Shown one piece after another: positions 1-7,592 of a stretch of 22,940 nt of DNA. The DNA comes from an uncultured Lachnospiraceae bacterium (GTDB lineage Bacteria > Bacillota > Clostridia > Lachnospirales > Lachnospiraceae). The position numbers and the translations under genes were made by a program. Every line of letters begins with the position of its first letter. The first letter of the stretch is position 1. The notes beneath the pieces were generated by a model. It saw nothing but the letters and a program-made list of their open reading frames with translations. It was not told where the DNA came from and searched no databases. Location of the stretch: the NCBI GenBank assembly GCA_937891165.1, contig CALAEX010000161.1, forward strand, positions 1 through 22,940. The letters run 5' to 3'.

Positions 1-33
1 TCCCCTCAAGATTGAGGGGAACGGGGAGTTGAT

Positions 34-54
34 GTGTGCAAAGCACACTTTTTT
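34..54 (+). terminator. Rho-independent terminator of an upstream gene
   Basis: GTGTGC and GCACAC form a 6-bp GC-rich stem with an AAA loop, followed directly by six T. A second inverted repeat lies at 1-20 (TCCCCTCA / TGAGGGGA, 4-nt loop) and may continue beyond the left edge. The gene being terminated is outside the window. Confidence 0.75.
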
Positions 55-293
55 AGTCCTTATTATAAGCTACTTAAAAAGCCTTGTCAATCAAACAAAA
101 CCCATTTTTTCGTATATTTTGCTATAAAGCACCCTTTGCAAAGTCGCTAAATAAAAGGCTTTTTAGAGAATGTTACATTTTCATATAAAATGTAACATTT
201 TTATGGAAAATAAATCCAAATATAAGGTTTTAGAAAGTAGAGAGGATTCTAGATACCTGGATGAAAGAATGAGATTTTACAGGAGGAGAAAAA
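55..293 (+). promoter_or_regulatory. Leader region of the large GLUG-repeat protein
   Basis: No gene is supported here. A possible -10 is TATAAA at 123-128, but no good -35 lies at the right distance, so the promoter is uncertain. AAAAAGCCTT (76-85) and AAGGCTTTTT (155-164) form a 10-bp long-range inverted repeat enclosing that -10. A strong hairpin follows at 170-202. The ribosome binding site of the next gene is AGGAGG at about 281-286, eight bases before the ATG. Confidence 0.5.
170..202 (+). terminator. Leader hairpin with U-tract (possible attenuator or operator)
   Basis: ATGTTACATTTT (170-181) and AAAATGTAACAT (187-198) form a perfect 12-bp stem with a 5-nt loop, followed by a run of T ending at 202. 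It lies about 90 bases before the start codon of the large secreted protein, so as a terminator it would act as an attenuator. The arms could equally be an operator for a dimeric repressor. Sequence alone does not decide between these. Confidence 0.5.
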
Positions 294-3200
294 ATGGAAA
301 CAAAAAAACAATATGCTTGGAATGTTTGGCATATGGTGGCTATGTTTTTTATGACAATAGCTTTGGTATGTTGTGCGAAGTTGCCGATAGTGCAGAGTTT
401 TGCAGAAGAGGTAACAGTAACTCCAACACCAACGGTAGTAGCAAGTCCAACGATTGAACCTGAGGAACCAAGTAAGACTACAATTGATAATAAAACATAT
501 TATGAAATTGATACGGCAGCAGAACTTTATTGGTTTGCAGGATTAGTAAATGGTACACTTAAAGATGCAGAAGGAAATAAAATTGATGCAGAAAAAGATG
601 CGAATGCTATATTAACTGATGATATTGATTTAAATAAAGATATAACTATGGGAAATGTAGATTTTACTCGGATTATCAATGGTACTTTAGTTGATGACAA
701 TGAAGTTGCAATATCTACGGAAGGATGGATAGAATGGACTCCAATTTCTGGATATTCGGGAACATTCGATGGCCAAGGTCATATTATTTCTCATTTGTTT
801 ATTGATAAACCAGATAGTATAGACTTGGGCTTTCTTTCATGGAGTACGGAAGAAGCAGTAGTTAAGAATTTTGGTATAAAAGATTCTTATATTCGAGGTT
901 ATATGTGTTTAGGAAGTATTATTGCTAATGGTACGGGTACTATTGAGAACTGTTTTAGTGATGCCACTATAGTAAGTACTTTTGCAACTACATCTAGTAC
1001 AGATGAGAGACAGAAATATTTTGTTGGTGGTATTACAAGTGGTAAATTAAACCTCGACGATGGTGCTTCAGGAAATCAAAAATATAGTTTACAAAATTCT
1101 GCAACAGTAAAAAATAGTTATTTTGCTGGAACAATATATTTTAATGGTGGTGCAGGTGGAGAAAAATATGCGATAGGACCTGTCAGTATTAATACTACGG
1201 GTGGAATTCAGGTTAAAATAATAAATTGTTTCAGTACGAATCAGTTAAAGAAGTTTGGCAGTGAGGAGGGTCTTACGAGTGCTGATTATAACGGATTTAT
1301 ACCAATAACAAATGACCAGGTTGGTGAACAGTTAGTACATATGTTACAGGAGGGAATGTTAAACGGAGAAAATTATTGGAGTCAAGGGGAAAATGATTAT
1401 CCAATTCCTAAAAAGGGGGATGTGATATGTCATATATATACTGGGGATGATAGCAAATGTTATTGTGGAAAGTATCAATTAGAGGAAAAGTTAAATGATA
1501 TTTGGAAGACTATTTCTGTAATGTCGGCAGAAGATATACCAACAAAAGATAGCAACGGATATTATGAACTTGATTCTGTACAGGATTTATATTGGTTTGC
1601 CGGTTTAGTCAATGGTAATAAATATGTATGTAGAAAATATACATATAAAGATGAAGAAATAGAGATTAAACAAAATGTGTTAGCGAATGCAATCCTTACA
1701 AAAGACATTAAAGTAAATGAAAAGGTTATAAAAGAAGATGGAAAATCATTAGTAGATGATACTAGTACTTTAATTCCTTGGATACCAATGGGGGAAGATG
1801 ATATAACATATTCTGTATTAGGCATGGCAAAGGTTTTAAAACCGTTAGCTTATATGGGAACATTTGATGGAAATGGTCATACCATATCTGGGTTATATTG
1901 GCCATACGAGAGGTCTTATAATGGTTTTTTTGGAGTAATTACAGCAGAAGGTGATGGTGACCCATGTGGAACGATACAAAATCTTGCTATAAAAGATTCT
2001 TATTTTATCTCTGGTGGGGGTATTTGTAACAGTAATGACGGATTAATAAGGAATTGTTATAGTAATGTTGTAATAGGTTCTAATGGAGGAGGACTTGTTG
2101 GTACTAATTATAGTATGATAACTAGGAGTTATTATGCAGGAACATCTCCATATGCTATTTATAGCGCAAAAGGAACAATAAAATATTGTGTGAGTAATAC
2201 AGATTTATATGCTAGTTCTGAAAAGCTTGAACAAGTTGGAAATTTTTATATAGAAGATGGAGTTTATAAGGGTGATGGTATCTCTAAATTTAATAAATTA
2301 TTATCATCTGAATCTTGGAAAGAAAACGGTACATTTACTTATATTTTAAATAATGAGAGAACAGAGGAAGAACCAATTCGTTGGTATCAAACAATTGGTA
2401 AAGATAGTGAACCTGTATTAGCCATGGATGATACAGAGCATGCAATAGTATATGGGGGTACACCAACGGGAGAAGCGGATGCTCCTTTCCATTGTTGGAA
2501 TACACCAGAAGTGTCAGAACAAGGACATGTTTATGGCACGAGTGGTCCGGAACAGTATTATTGTAGCTATTGTTATGCACCAAATGTTGATGCAGTAATA
2601 GAAGTAGATGATACGACAACTACGACATTAATTAAAGATAGTACATGGCAGATTAATAGTAAAGATGCATTAATTGCGTTTGGTACTTATATGAATAAGT
2701 ATTATGGGGACATTAATAAAATAAGAGTATATCAAGATGCAGTATTGCTGGACGATATTGATTTAAATCCTGATATGGGTATTAAGTTAGAAGATTTTAG
2801 TAAAGTGTCTATTGGTGGTACATATAAAAAGTTACTTTATGATGGTAAAGAGGTGGATACTACAGGTTGGTTTGAATGGACTCCAATCTTTGTTAACGGA
2901 ACACAATATTCAGGAACATTTGATGGACAAGGTTATGAAATTAAGCATTTATATACTAATGAAAATGAAAAACTTAGTGGTTTATTTGGTTCCTGTAGTG
3001 CAATAGCAACTATTCGGAATCTTGGTATAAGAGATTCTTATATTATAGGAGAAAAATACTGTGCTAGTATTAGTGCACTAGGTGGACAGATTGAAAATTG
3101 TTATAGTAACGCTATTGTAGCAACAAGTTCATCTGGAACAATAGGAGGAATTGCTTTAGGAGGATCGTATGGGGTTGAACTTAGTATATCAAATAGTTAT

Positions 3201-5576
3201 TTTATAGGTAAACTATATAACCCGTATGGCGCGAGTGGAATGGCATTTCCTATTGGTCAGGTATATTATAATAATAATAATAATAAACTAACGAAATGTG
3301 AAAATACAAGTGTAGGAGGATGTTATTTTTCAGAGAATACGCTTATGGATGGTACGTCTCTTCAGAAGTATGCGTGTGTAGGAAGTACTTTGATAGGTTC
3401 GGAAGAAATAGAAAATAAGCACTTGGTACATCGACTTCAGTATCAAACAAATAATACTTTGTGGATACAAGATGAAGCGAAAGGATATCCTGTACCAAAA
3501 GTCCTAACAGATGATACGAAGATTATTGAGCATAGCTTTAATAACAGTGTATGTTATTGTGGAAAAGACGAGCGTTTTGATGGATATTTTAAAAAACCAG
3601 AGGAAAAAGATGGAGTATATGAAATTGCGAATGCAAACCAACTTTATTGGTTTGCAGGGTATGTCAATGGAGATATGCAAGTATGCGAAGATGGTCAGCC
3701 ACATCCTAAAGCAAGTGCAAGACTTATAGCAAATATTACAGTAAATGAAGGAGTAATCGAAGGAGTATCAAAAAATTCCACTGACAGCTTCCTTCCTTGG
3801 CTTCCAATAGGAATGTACACTGATAAAGAATATCAGGGTACTTTTGATGGACAAGGATATGCTATTTCTGGATTATATAGTGTAATGGAAATAGAAGAAA
3901 AAGAGTATGAAGGTCAGAACTACAATGGTTTTTTTGGAATAGTAAATGGTGGTACTATTAAAAATGTAGCTATAAAAGACTCTTATTTTGAAAATACAAA
4001 TAAGGATTCGAAAAGCGATCAACTTGGCAGTATTTGTTCTTGTCTTATAGGTAGTAGTAAAATTCAGGGATGTTATAGTGATGCCATATTAAAAAATGTA
4101 AATCAAGATGATTGTGGAGGTATTTGTGGGTACTCTTTTGAGTCGACAATAGAACAGTGTTATTATAATGGAAAAACTACAGAAGTTCATGAGAAACTTA
4201 AGCAAGGAATAGCAGCATATCATGGTAATGCTTCATGGTATTGTGCAACTACACAACAGATTAGTGCGGAGCCTGCAATGTTTGGAATAGTTTTGGATGA
4301 TGAATCTGACAAAATAATATGGATGCCAAATACGGATGCATTTGTATCAAAATATAAGGACATTTTACCACAACAATTCAACGAAGAGTCTTCTAGCAAA
4401 GATTTCAAAAGTGGAGGTTTTTTGACTTATTTCTTAAATAAATGTCAAGAAACAGGAGATACCGTTTATTGGTATCAGACACTTGGCAAAGATGGAAATG
4501 AAGAGCCGGTATTACTTCATATGAATGAGACAGAAGACCCATCATCAATACCATTACGTGTGTATGCTGGTGAAAGATGTGATGGTACTCTTATATTTGC
4601 AAATGATCCGAACGATTTTGGAAAACATCAATATCAATATGAAGGAAAAAATATGATTTGTCGTTATTGTGGTCAGTCAGCATTTACTTTTGCTGGAACA
4701 ACGCTTACTTTATATTCTGATTTATCTGTGAAGTTTTTAGTAGACAAGAATCTCTTTACAGAAATGGGCTATAAAGACCCATATGTAAGTTTCAATTTTG
4801 TAGGTCAATCTAGTACAGTTTCAGAGTATAGTGAGCAAGGTGATTATTATGTGTTTGAGTTTAAAAATATAGCACCAAATCAAATGAATGAAACAATTAC
4901 TGCAACCTTGTATGCATATTATCAGGATGAAACAGAGCCATCTCAAAGTAAACCTCTCAAATATAGTATAGGACAATATTGCTACAATATGCTTAGTAAA
5001 TATACAGAAGATAATGCTAAAGAGAGAACTTTATTAGTAGATTTATTGAATTATGGAGCAGCATCACAGAACTATACAGAATATAAGGCTACTGATTTAG
5101 TGAATGCAAACCTTACTCCGGACCAATCTGCTTGGGGTACGCAGAGTGCTAGAGAGTGGAAGAGTGAGTATAAGATAAGTCAAACTCCTGAAAAGCCATC
5201 TGTGACATGGAAAGGTGCAAATTTAAGATTAGAAGATGCAGTAACTATCGTATATATGATTCAAGCAGATAGTATTGATGGATTGACATTAAAGGTTAGT
5301 ACTTCAGAACAGAATTGGAGTATTGCAAGTAATAAGTTTGTAAAACAAGAGGGTTATTATTGTGTTTATTTTAATGGTTTAAATGCAACACAGATGAGCG
5401 AAGTAGTAAATGCAACTGTTTATAAGGGCGATACTGCTGTAAGTGAGACTCTTACTTATAGTATCGAATCTTATGCTGCTGCAAAGAAGGATAGTACAGA
5501 TGCTAATTTAGTAGCTCTATTAAAGGCAATGATGAACTATGGAGATTCTGCACGTAAACTAAAAGAAGGTGAATAA
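294..5576 (+). CDS. Large secreted GLUG-repeat surface protein with duplicated C-terminal domain
   Basis: This 1760-residue protein is probably exported and surface-associated; its function and ligand are unknown. Residues 1-38 look like a signal peptide (charged start, hydrophobic core MVAMFFMTIALVCC, likely cut after SFA), followed by a Pro/Thr-rich linker. Four long modules follow at roughly 69-395, 422-765, 785-1091 and 1107-1463. Each runs in the order 'LYWFAGLVNG'-like segment, 'AILTDDIDLN'-like segment, GTFDGxGxxI (the GLUG signature, usually a beta-helix rung), '(K/R)DSYF/I', 'CYS(N/D)A', and then a CxCG or CxxC cluster. Modules 1 and 3 resemble each other, as do 2 and 4. Residues about 1464-1760 hold two copies of another domain, each ending near 'MNYG/LNYG..S..'. 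No LPXTG or other sorting signal is visible at the C-terminus (DSARKLKEGE). The start has a strong AGGAGG. A 38-codon ORF follows after two bases and is probably cotranscribed. Confidence 0.9.
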   Translation: METKKQYAWNVWHMVAMFFMTIALVCCAKLPIVQSFAEEVTVTPTPTVVASPTIEPEEPSKTTIDNKTYYEIDTAAELYWFAGLVNGTLKDAEGNKIDAEKDANAILTDDIDLNKDITMGNVDFTRIINGTLVDDNEVAISTEGWIEWTPISGYSGTFDGQGHIISHLFIDKPDSIDLGFLSWSTEEAVVKNFGIKDSYIRGYMCLGSIIANGTGTIENCFSDATIVSTFATTSSTDERQKYFVGGITSGKLNLDDGASGNQKYSLQNSATVKNSYFAGTIYFNGGAGGEKYAIGPVSINTTGGIQVKIINCFSTNQLKKFGSEEGLTSADYNGFIPITNDQVGEQLVHMLQEGMLNGENYWSQGENDYPIPKKGDVICHIYTGDDSKCYCGKYQLEEKLNDIWKTISVMSAEDIPTKDSNGYYELDSVQDLYWFAGLVNGNKYVCRKYTYKDEEIEIKQNVLANAILTKDIKVNEKVIKEDGKSLVDDTSTLIPWIPMGEDDITYSVLGMAKVLKPLAYMGTFDGNGHTISGLYWPYERSYNGFFGVITAEGDGDPCGTIQNLAIKDSYFISGGGICNSNDGLIRNCYSNVVIGSNGGGLVGTNYSMITRSYYAGTSPYAIYSAKGTIKYCVSNTDLYASSEKLEQVGNFYIEDGVYKGDGISKFNKLLSSESWKENGTFTYILNNERTEEEPIRWYQTIGKDSEPVLAMDDTEHAIVYGGTPTGEADAPFHCWNTPEVSEQGHVYGTSGPEQYYCSYCYAPNVDAVIEVDDTTTTTLIKDSTWQINSKDALIAFGTYMNKYYGDINKIRVYQDAVLLDDIDLNPDMGIKLEDFSKVSIGGTYKKLLYDGKEVDTTGWFEWTPIFVNGTQYSGTFDGQGYEIKHLYTNENEKLSGLFGSCSAIATIRNLGIRDSYIIGEKYCASISALGGQIENCYSNAIVATSSSGTIGGIALGGSYGVELSISNSYFIGKLYNPYGASGMAFPIGQVYYNNNNNKLTKCENTSVGGCYFSENTLMDGTSLQKYACVGSTLIGSEEIENKHLVHRLQYQTNNTLWIQDEAKGYPVPKVLTDDTKIIEHSFNNSVCYCGKDERFDGYFKKPEEKDGVYEIANANQLYWFAGYVNGDMQVCEDGQPHPKASARLIANITVNEGVIEGVSKNSTDSFLPWLPIGMYTDKEYQGTFDGQGYAISGLYSVMEIEEKEYEGQNYNGFFGIVNGGTIKNVAIKDSYFENTNKDSKSDQLGSICSCLIGSSKIQGCYSDAILKNVNQDDCGGICGYSFESTIEQCYYNGKTTEVHEKLKQGIAAYHGNASWYCATTQQISAEPAMFGIVLDDESDKIIWMPNTDAFVSKYKDILPQQFNEESSSKDFKSGGFLTYFLNKCQETGDTVYWYQTLGKDGNEEPVLLHMNETEDPSSIPLRVYAGERCDGTLIFANDPNDFGKHQYQYEGKNMICRYCGQSAFTFAGTTLTLYSDLSVKFLVDKNLFTEMGYKDPYVSFNFVGQSSTVSEYSEQGDYYVFEFKNIAPNQMNETITATLYAYYQDETEPSQSKPLKYSIGQYCYNMLSKYTEDNAKERTLLVDLLNYGAASQNYTEYKATDLVNANLTPDQSAWGTQSAREWKSEYKISQTPEKPSVTWKGANLRLEDAVTIVYMIQADSIDGLTLKVSTSEQNWSIASNKFVKQEGYYCVYFNGLNATQMSEVVNATVYKGDTAVSETLTYSIESYAAAKKDSTDANLVALLKAMMNYGDSARKLKEGE
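3266..3286 (+). repeat. Short AAT trinucleotide run in coding sequence
   Basis: About six consecutive TAA/AAT units encode a poly-asparagine stretch (YYNNNNNKL) in the third module of the GLUG protein. The unit is three bases, so slippage would change the number of Asn residues without shifting the frame. Confidence 0.7.
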
Positions 5577-5578
5577 AA

Positions 5579-5695
5579 ATGGAGAGAGAAGTATATAAGA
5601 CACCAGAGATGGAAGTAATCTTATTTGAAACAGAAGATGTTATTACAACAAGTAGTATGGCGAATGGCTTTGACCTTGACCCAGATTTGTTTTAA
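5579..5695 (+). CDS. 38-aa putative RiPP-type precursor peptide
   Basis: This small ORF starts two bases after the stop of the GLUG protein, with a GAAGGTG-like ribosome binding site inside that gene's end, so it is probably translationally coupled. The product begins MEREVYKTPEMEVILFE, continues with EDVITTSSMANG and ends FDLDPDLF. The Y-x-x-P-x-(L/M) pattern at residues 6-11 resembles the YxxPxL leader motif bound by the PqqD-like B1 protein in lasso systems, though the following conserved Gly is absent. Short peptides with a 'YxxPxMEV...DVI.TS' layout recur in Lachnospiraceae (recollection, not searched). A PqqD-like protein is encoded 1.6 kb downstream. The segment after DVI, rich in Thr and Ser and ending acidic, would be the core. 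The precursor role is inference. A terminator follows at 5757. Confidence 0.6.
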   Translation: MEREVYKTPEMEVILFETEDVITTSSMANGFDLDPDLF

Positions 5696-5756
5696 AAATC
5701 AAGTATGAATTTAGACAAAGGTAATATTTTAGCTAAAAAAGTGCGGTAAAAATAAA

Positions 5757-5807
5757 ATACTCCTCTTGAAATATTGTTTCAAGGGGAGTATATATTTTTA
5801 CTTTTTT
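5757..5807. terminator. Bidirectional terminator between the small peptide gene and the Uma2 gene
   Basis: The 15-nt arms at 5757-5771 and 5777-5791 pair throughout (one G-U) around a TATTG loop. On the plus strand a T-rich tract follows (ATATTTTTACTTTTTT). On the minus strand the stem is followed by the T-rich complement of the sequence upstream of 5757. It separates convergent genes. Confidence 0.85.
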
Positions 5808-5813
5808 AAAAAT

Positions 5814-6377
5814 TTAGATGTTTAATAGTGTAGCAATTTCTGCAAAATTGATAAGTAAATCATCATAAATATTTACTTTAATTGTGGAATAGAACGTATA
5901 AGGAATATTCAGAATATCTCCTTCAAAATAATTTACAGTTACAGCTTTTCGGCGAGGGTCTACAATCCAATATTCACGAACTCCTGCATTTTTATAGTAA
6001 TATAATTTGCGAATATAATCATCAGATGCATTATTAGGTGAGACAATTTCAATAATGAAATCGGGAGCACCATTACAGCGTTTTCCGTCTAATTTATTTT
6101 TGTCACATACAATCATAATATCAGGTTGTACAATAGTGAGTGGTGTATCAGAAAGTTTTACATCGAAAGGAGCAGGGAATACAGAACAGTTTCCATTCTT
6201 AGATTTTATATAGTTCCGAATTATGACAAGTAGTTCTGTCAGTATTGTTTGATGTTCCTGTGAAGGGGATGCCATATCATAAATAATTCCATCAAATACT
6301 TCTATTCGTTCTTGGTCTGGATATTTGTCATATTGTTCTAAGGTGATAAGTTGTAATTGAGGTTGTAATGCTGGCAT
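5814..6377 (-). CDS. Uma2-family (DUF820) PD-(D/E)xK nuclease-like protein
   Basis: The 187-residue product matches the Uma2 family: an early 'RIEVFDG', a 'MASPSxEHQ' segment, 'VQPDIMIV' with D86, 'APDFIIEIVSP' with E110, then D120xxxK124 and 'GVREYWIVDP'. These fit the PD-(D/E)xK nuclease core, with D86, E110 and K124 as likely catalytic residues. The family is common and its biological role is poorly understood. The ATG at 6375-6377 is preferred to the GTG three codons upstream because AGGAAG sits eight bases before the ATG and would be too close to the GTG. A TATAAT box lies upstream at 6457-6462 on the minus strand, without a clear -35. The gene is inverted relative to its neighbours and lies between the small peptide gene and the peptide-modification-like operon, so it is probably an independent insertion. 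Confidence 0.9.
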   Translation of the reverse strand: MPALQPQLQLITLEQYDKYPDQERIEVFDGIIYDMASPSQEHQTILTELLVIIRNYIKSKNGNCSVFPAPFDVKLSDTPLTIVQPDIMIVCDKNKLDGKRCNGAPDFIIEIVSPNNASDDYIRKLYYYKNAGVREYWIVDPRRKAVTVNYFEGDILNIPYTFYSTIKVNIYDDLLINFAEIATLLNI

Positions 6378-6520
6378 AGAATGCACTTCCTTTCTTAGCT
6401 GTTTGGCTATGAATAACTAATAAAACGGATTAAGAATATCCCATTGGTGAAAAAATATTATACATAAAGCATATAGTATTTTTGTATTTATTTCAAGATA
6501 AAATCAAGGTTTTCTTATAA

Positions 6521-6549
6521 TTGACAGTCATTTAGAATCTTCGTATAAT
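6521..6549 (+). promoter_or_regulatory. Consensus sigma-A promoter of the kinase-PqqD-peptidase-ABC-nucleotidyltransferase operon
   Basis: A perfect TTGACA (6521-6526), a 17-nt spacer and a perfect TATAAT (6544-6549) predict a start near 6556, with a short leader before the ATG at 6582. This suggests strong expression of the operon unless it is repressed. No obvious operator palindrome was seen. Confidence 0.85.
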
Positions 6550-6581
6550 AAACTATAAATTTGACATGAAAGGAACGAATC

Positions 6582-7313
6582 ATGTATAGTGGGATTTATA
6601 AAATAGCAGAGCGTATCATAGAAATTGTGTCTTTATATGAAGAAGTGCATCTACTTTGCAAAGAGTATCGTTGTGAGGGTGAAATAGAAGTGACAATAGA
6701 AATTAAACTATCTGATATTGTAGAGGAACGAGAAAAATCTGTGGCGGAGGATAAAAAAGAGGGGCTTCCAATACGTCAGTATCTAGACAGTTATTTAGAA
6801 ACGTTAGCTGTTTATCGGAAATTAACGGAGTATTTGTTAGACTACAATATACTTTTATTTCATGGTTCTGTTGTGGCAATGGATGGATGGGGGTATTTAT
6901 TTACAGCGAAAAGTGGAACAGGGAAATCCACACATACGCAGTTGTGGATGCAACAGTTTCAAGAACGTGCAATGATGGTAAATGATGATAAACCATTATT
7001 GGAGTTAACAGAGCAAGGGGTTCTTGTGTATGGAACTCCATGGGACGGAAAACATCATCGAAGTACAAATACATCTGTACCACTAAAAGCAATCTGTATT
7101 TTAAATCGAGGTTCGGAAAATAAAATAGAAAAAGTGGAGAAAAAGAAAGTATATCCGTTATTATTACAGCAAACGTATCGACCAAGAAAGGTAGAAAAGT
7201 TAAAGAAAACGCTTTGTCTTTTTGAACAATTAGTAGAGTGTTTGGATGTATATGTGCTTTTTTGTACGATGGAGAAAGAAGCGGCAATAGTTGCTTATGA
7301 AGGAATGCAATAA
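6582..7313 (+). CDS. HPr kinase-like P-loop kinase (peptide-cluster type)
   Basis: This 243-residue protein resembles the HprK C-terminal kinase fold found in RiPP clusters and not full-length HPr kinase/phosphorylase. It has 'LLFHGSVV' (H94), a Walker A loop 'AKSGTGKST' at 109-117 with K115, 'VNDDKPLL' with D135 and D136, and 'YGTPWDGKHH' near 150-159. HprK-like kinases in bacillal lasso clusters (the paeninodin type) phosphorylate the precursor peptide. A peptide or small-molecule kinase role here is inference from that precedent. The N-terminal ~85 residues are not recognised. It is the first gene of a five-gene operon behind a consensus promoter, with an AGGAA ribosome binding site. The PqqD gene follows after an 18-nt gap. 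True central HPr kinase is less likely because the canonical HprK N-terminal domain is missing and the neighbours are unlike its usual ones. Confidence 0.85.
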   Translation: MYSGIYKIAERIIEIVSLYEEVHLLCKEYRCEGEIEVTIEIKLSDIVEEREKSVAEDKKEGLPIRQYLDSYLETLAVYRKLTEYLLDYNILLFHGSVVAMDGWGYLFTAKSGTGKSTHTQLWMQQFQERAMMVNDDKPLLELTEQGVLVYGTPWDGKHHRSTNTSVPLKAICILNRGSENKIEKVEKKKVYPLLLQQTYRPRKVEKLKKTLCLFEQLVECLDVYVLFCTMEKEAAIVAYEGMQ

Positions 7314-7331
7314 GAAAGGAAAAGTAGAGAT

Positions 7332-7592
7332 ATGAAATTAAAAGATGGATTTTTAACACATGAAATGGATGGAGAACAGATTATGGTGGCAGCAGATACG
7401 AGTGTGTTTGCTGGTATGGTTCGTAGTAATAAGACAGCAGCATTTTTGGTAGATTGTTTAAAAGAGGAAACAACAAAGGAACAAATAGTGGATAAAATGT
7501 TGAAAGTATATGACGCATCTAGAGAGCAGATAACAGGGGATGTAGAACGAATTTTAGGGATATTGAGAAAAATAGGTGCATTAGATGAATAA
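7332..7592 (+). CDS. PqqD family protein (RiPP recognition element)
   Basis: This 86-residue stand-alone PqqD-like protein has the family pattern: DGFLTHEMDGEQIMV at the N-terminus, 'VRSNKTAAFLVDCL' in the middle, then 'TTKEQIVDKMLKVYDAS' and 'DVERILGILRKIGAL' at the end. PqqD-like domains form a winged-helix RiPP recognition element that grips the leader peptide and hands it to the modifying enzyme. The length matches free-standing PqqD or lasso B1 proteins. Its 3' end overlaps the start of the peptidase gene by 8 bases, which indicates translational coupling. The likely partner is the 38-aa peptide at 5579 or an unseen precursor; that pairing is inference. Confidence 0.9.
   Translation: MKLKDGFLTHEMDGEQIMVAADTSVFAGMVRSNKTAAFLVDCLKEETTKEQIVDKMLKVYDASREQITGDVERILGILRKIGALDE

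Noticed and set aside
170..457. 95-codon ORF overlapping the start of the GLUG gene
   Set aside because: It starts inside the leader hairpin without a ribosome binding site and overlaps the real gene in another frame; the composition is not protein-like.
3266..3286. Phase-variable microsatellite
   Set aside because: The unit is three bases inside a coding frame, so slippage would not switch the gene off.
5480..5576. LPXTG-type sortase signal at the end of the large secreted protein
   Set aside because: The C-terminus has no LPXTG, no hydrophobic helix and no basic tail.
5705..5749. 14-codon ORF after the small peptide gene
   Set aside because: No convincing ribosome binding site and very short; it lies between a stop and a terminator.
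6901..7359. 152-codon minus-strand ORF opposite the HprK-like kinase
   Set aside because: The kinase motifs on the plus strand are clear and the antisense translation shows no domain.
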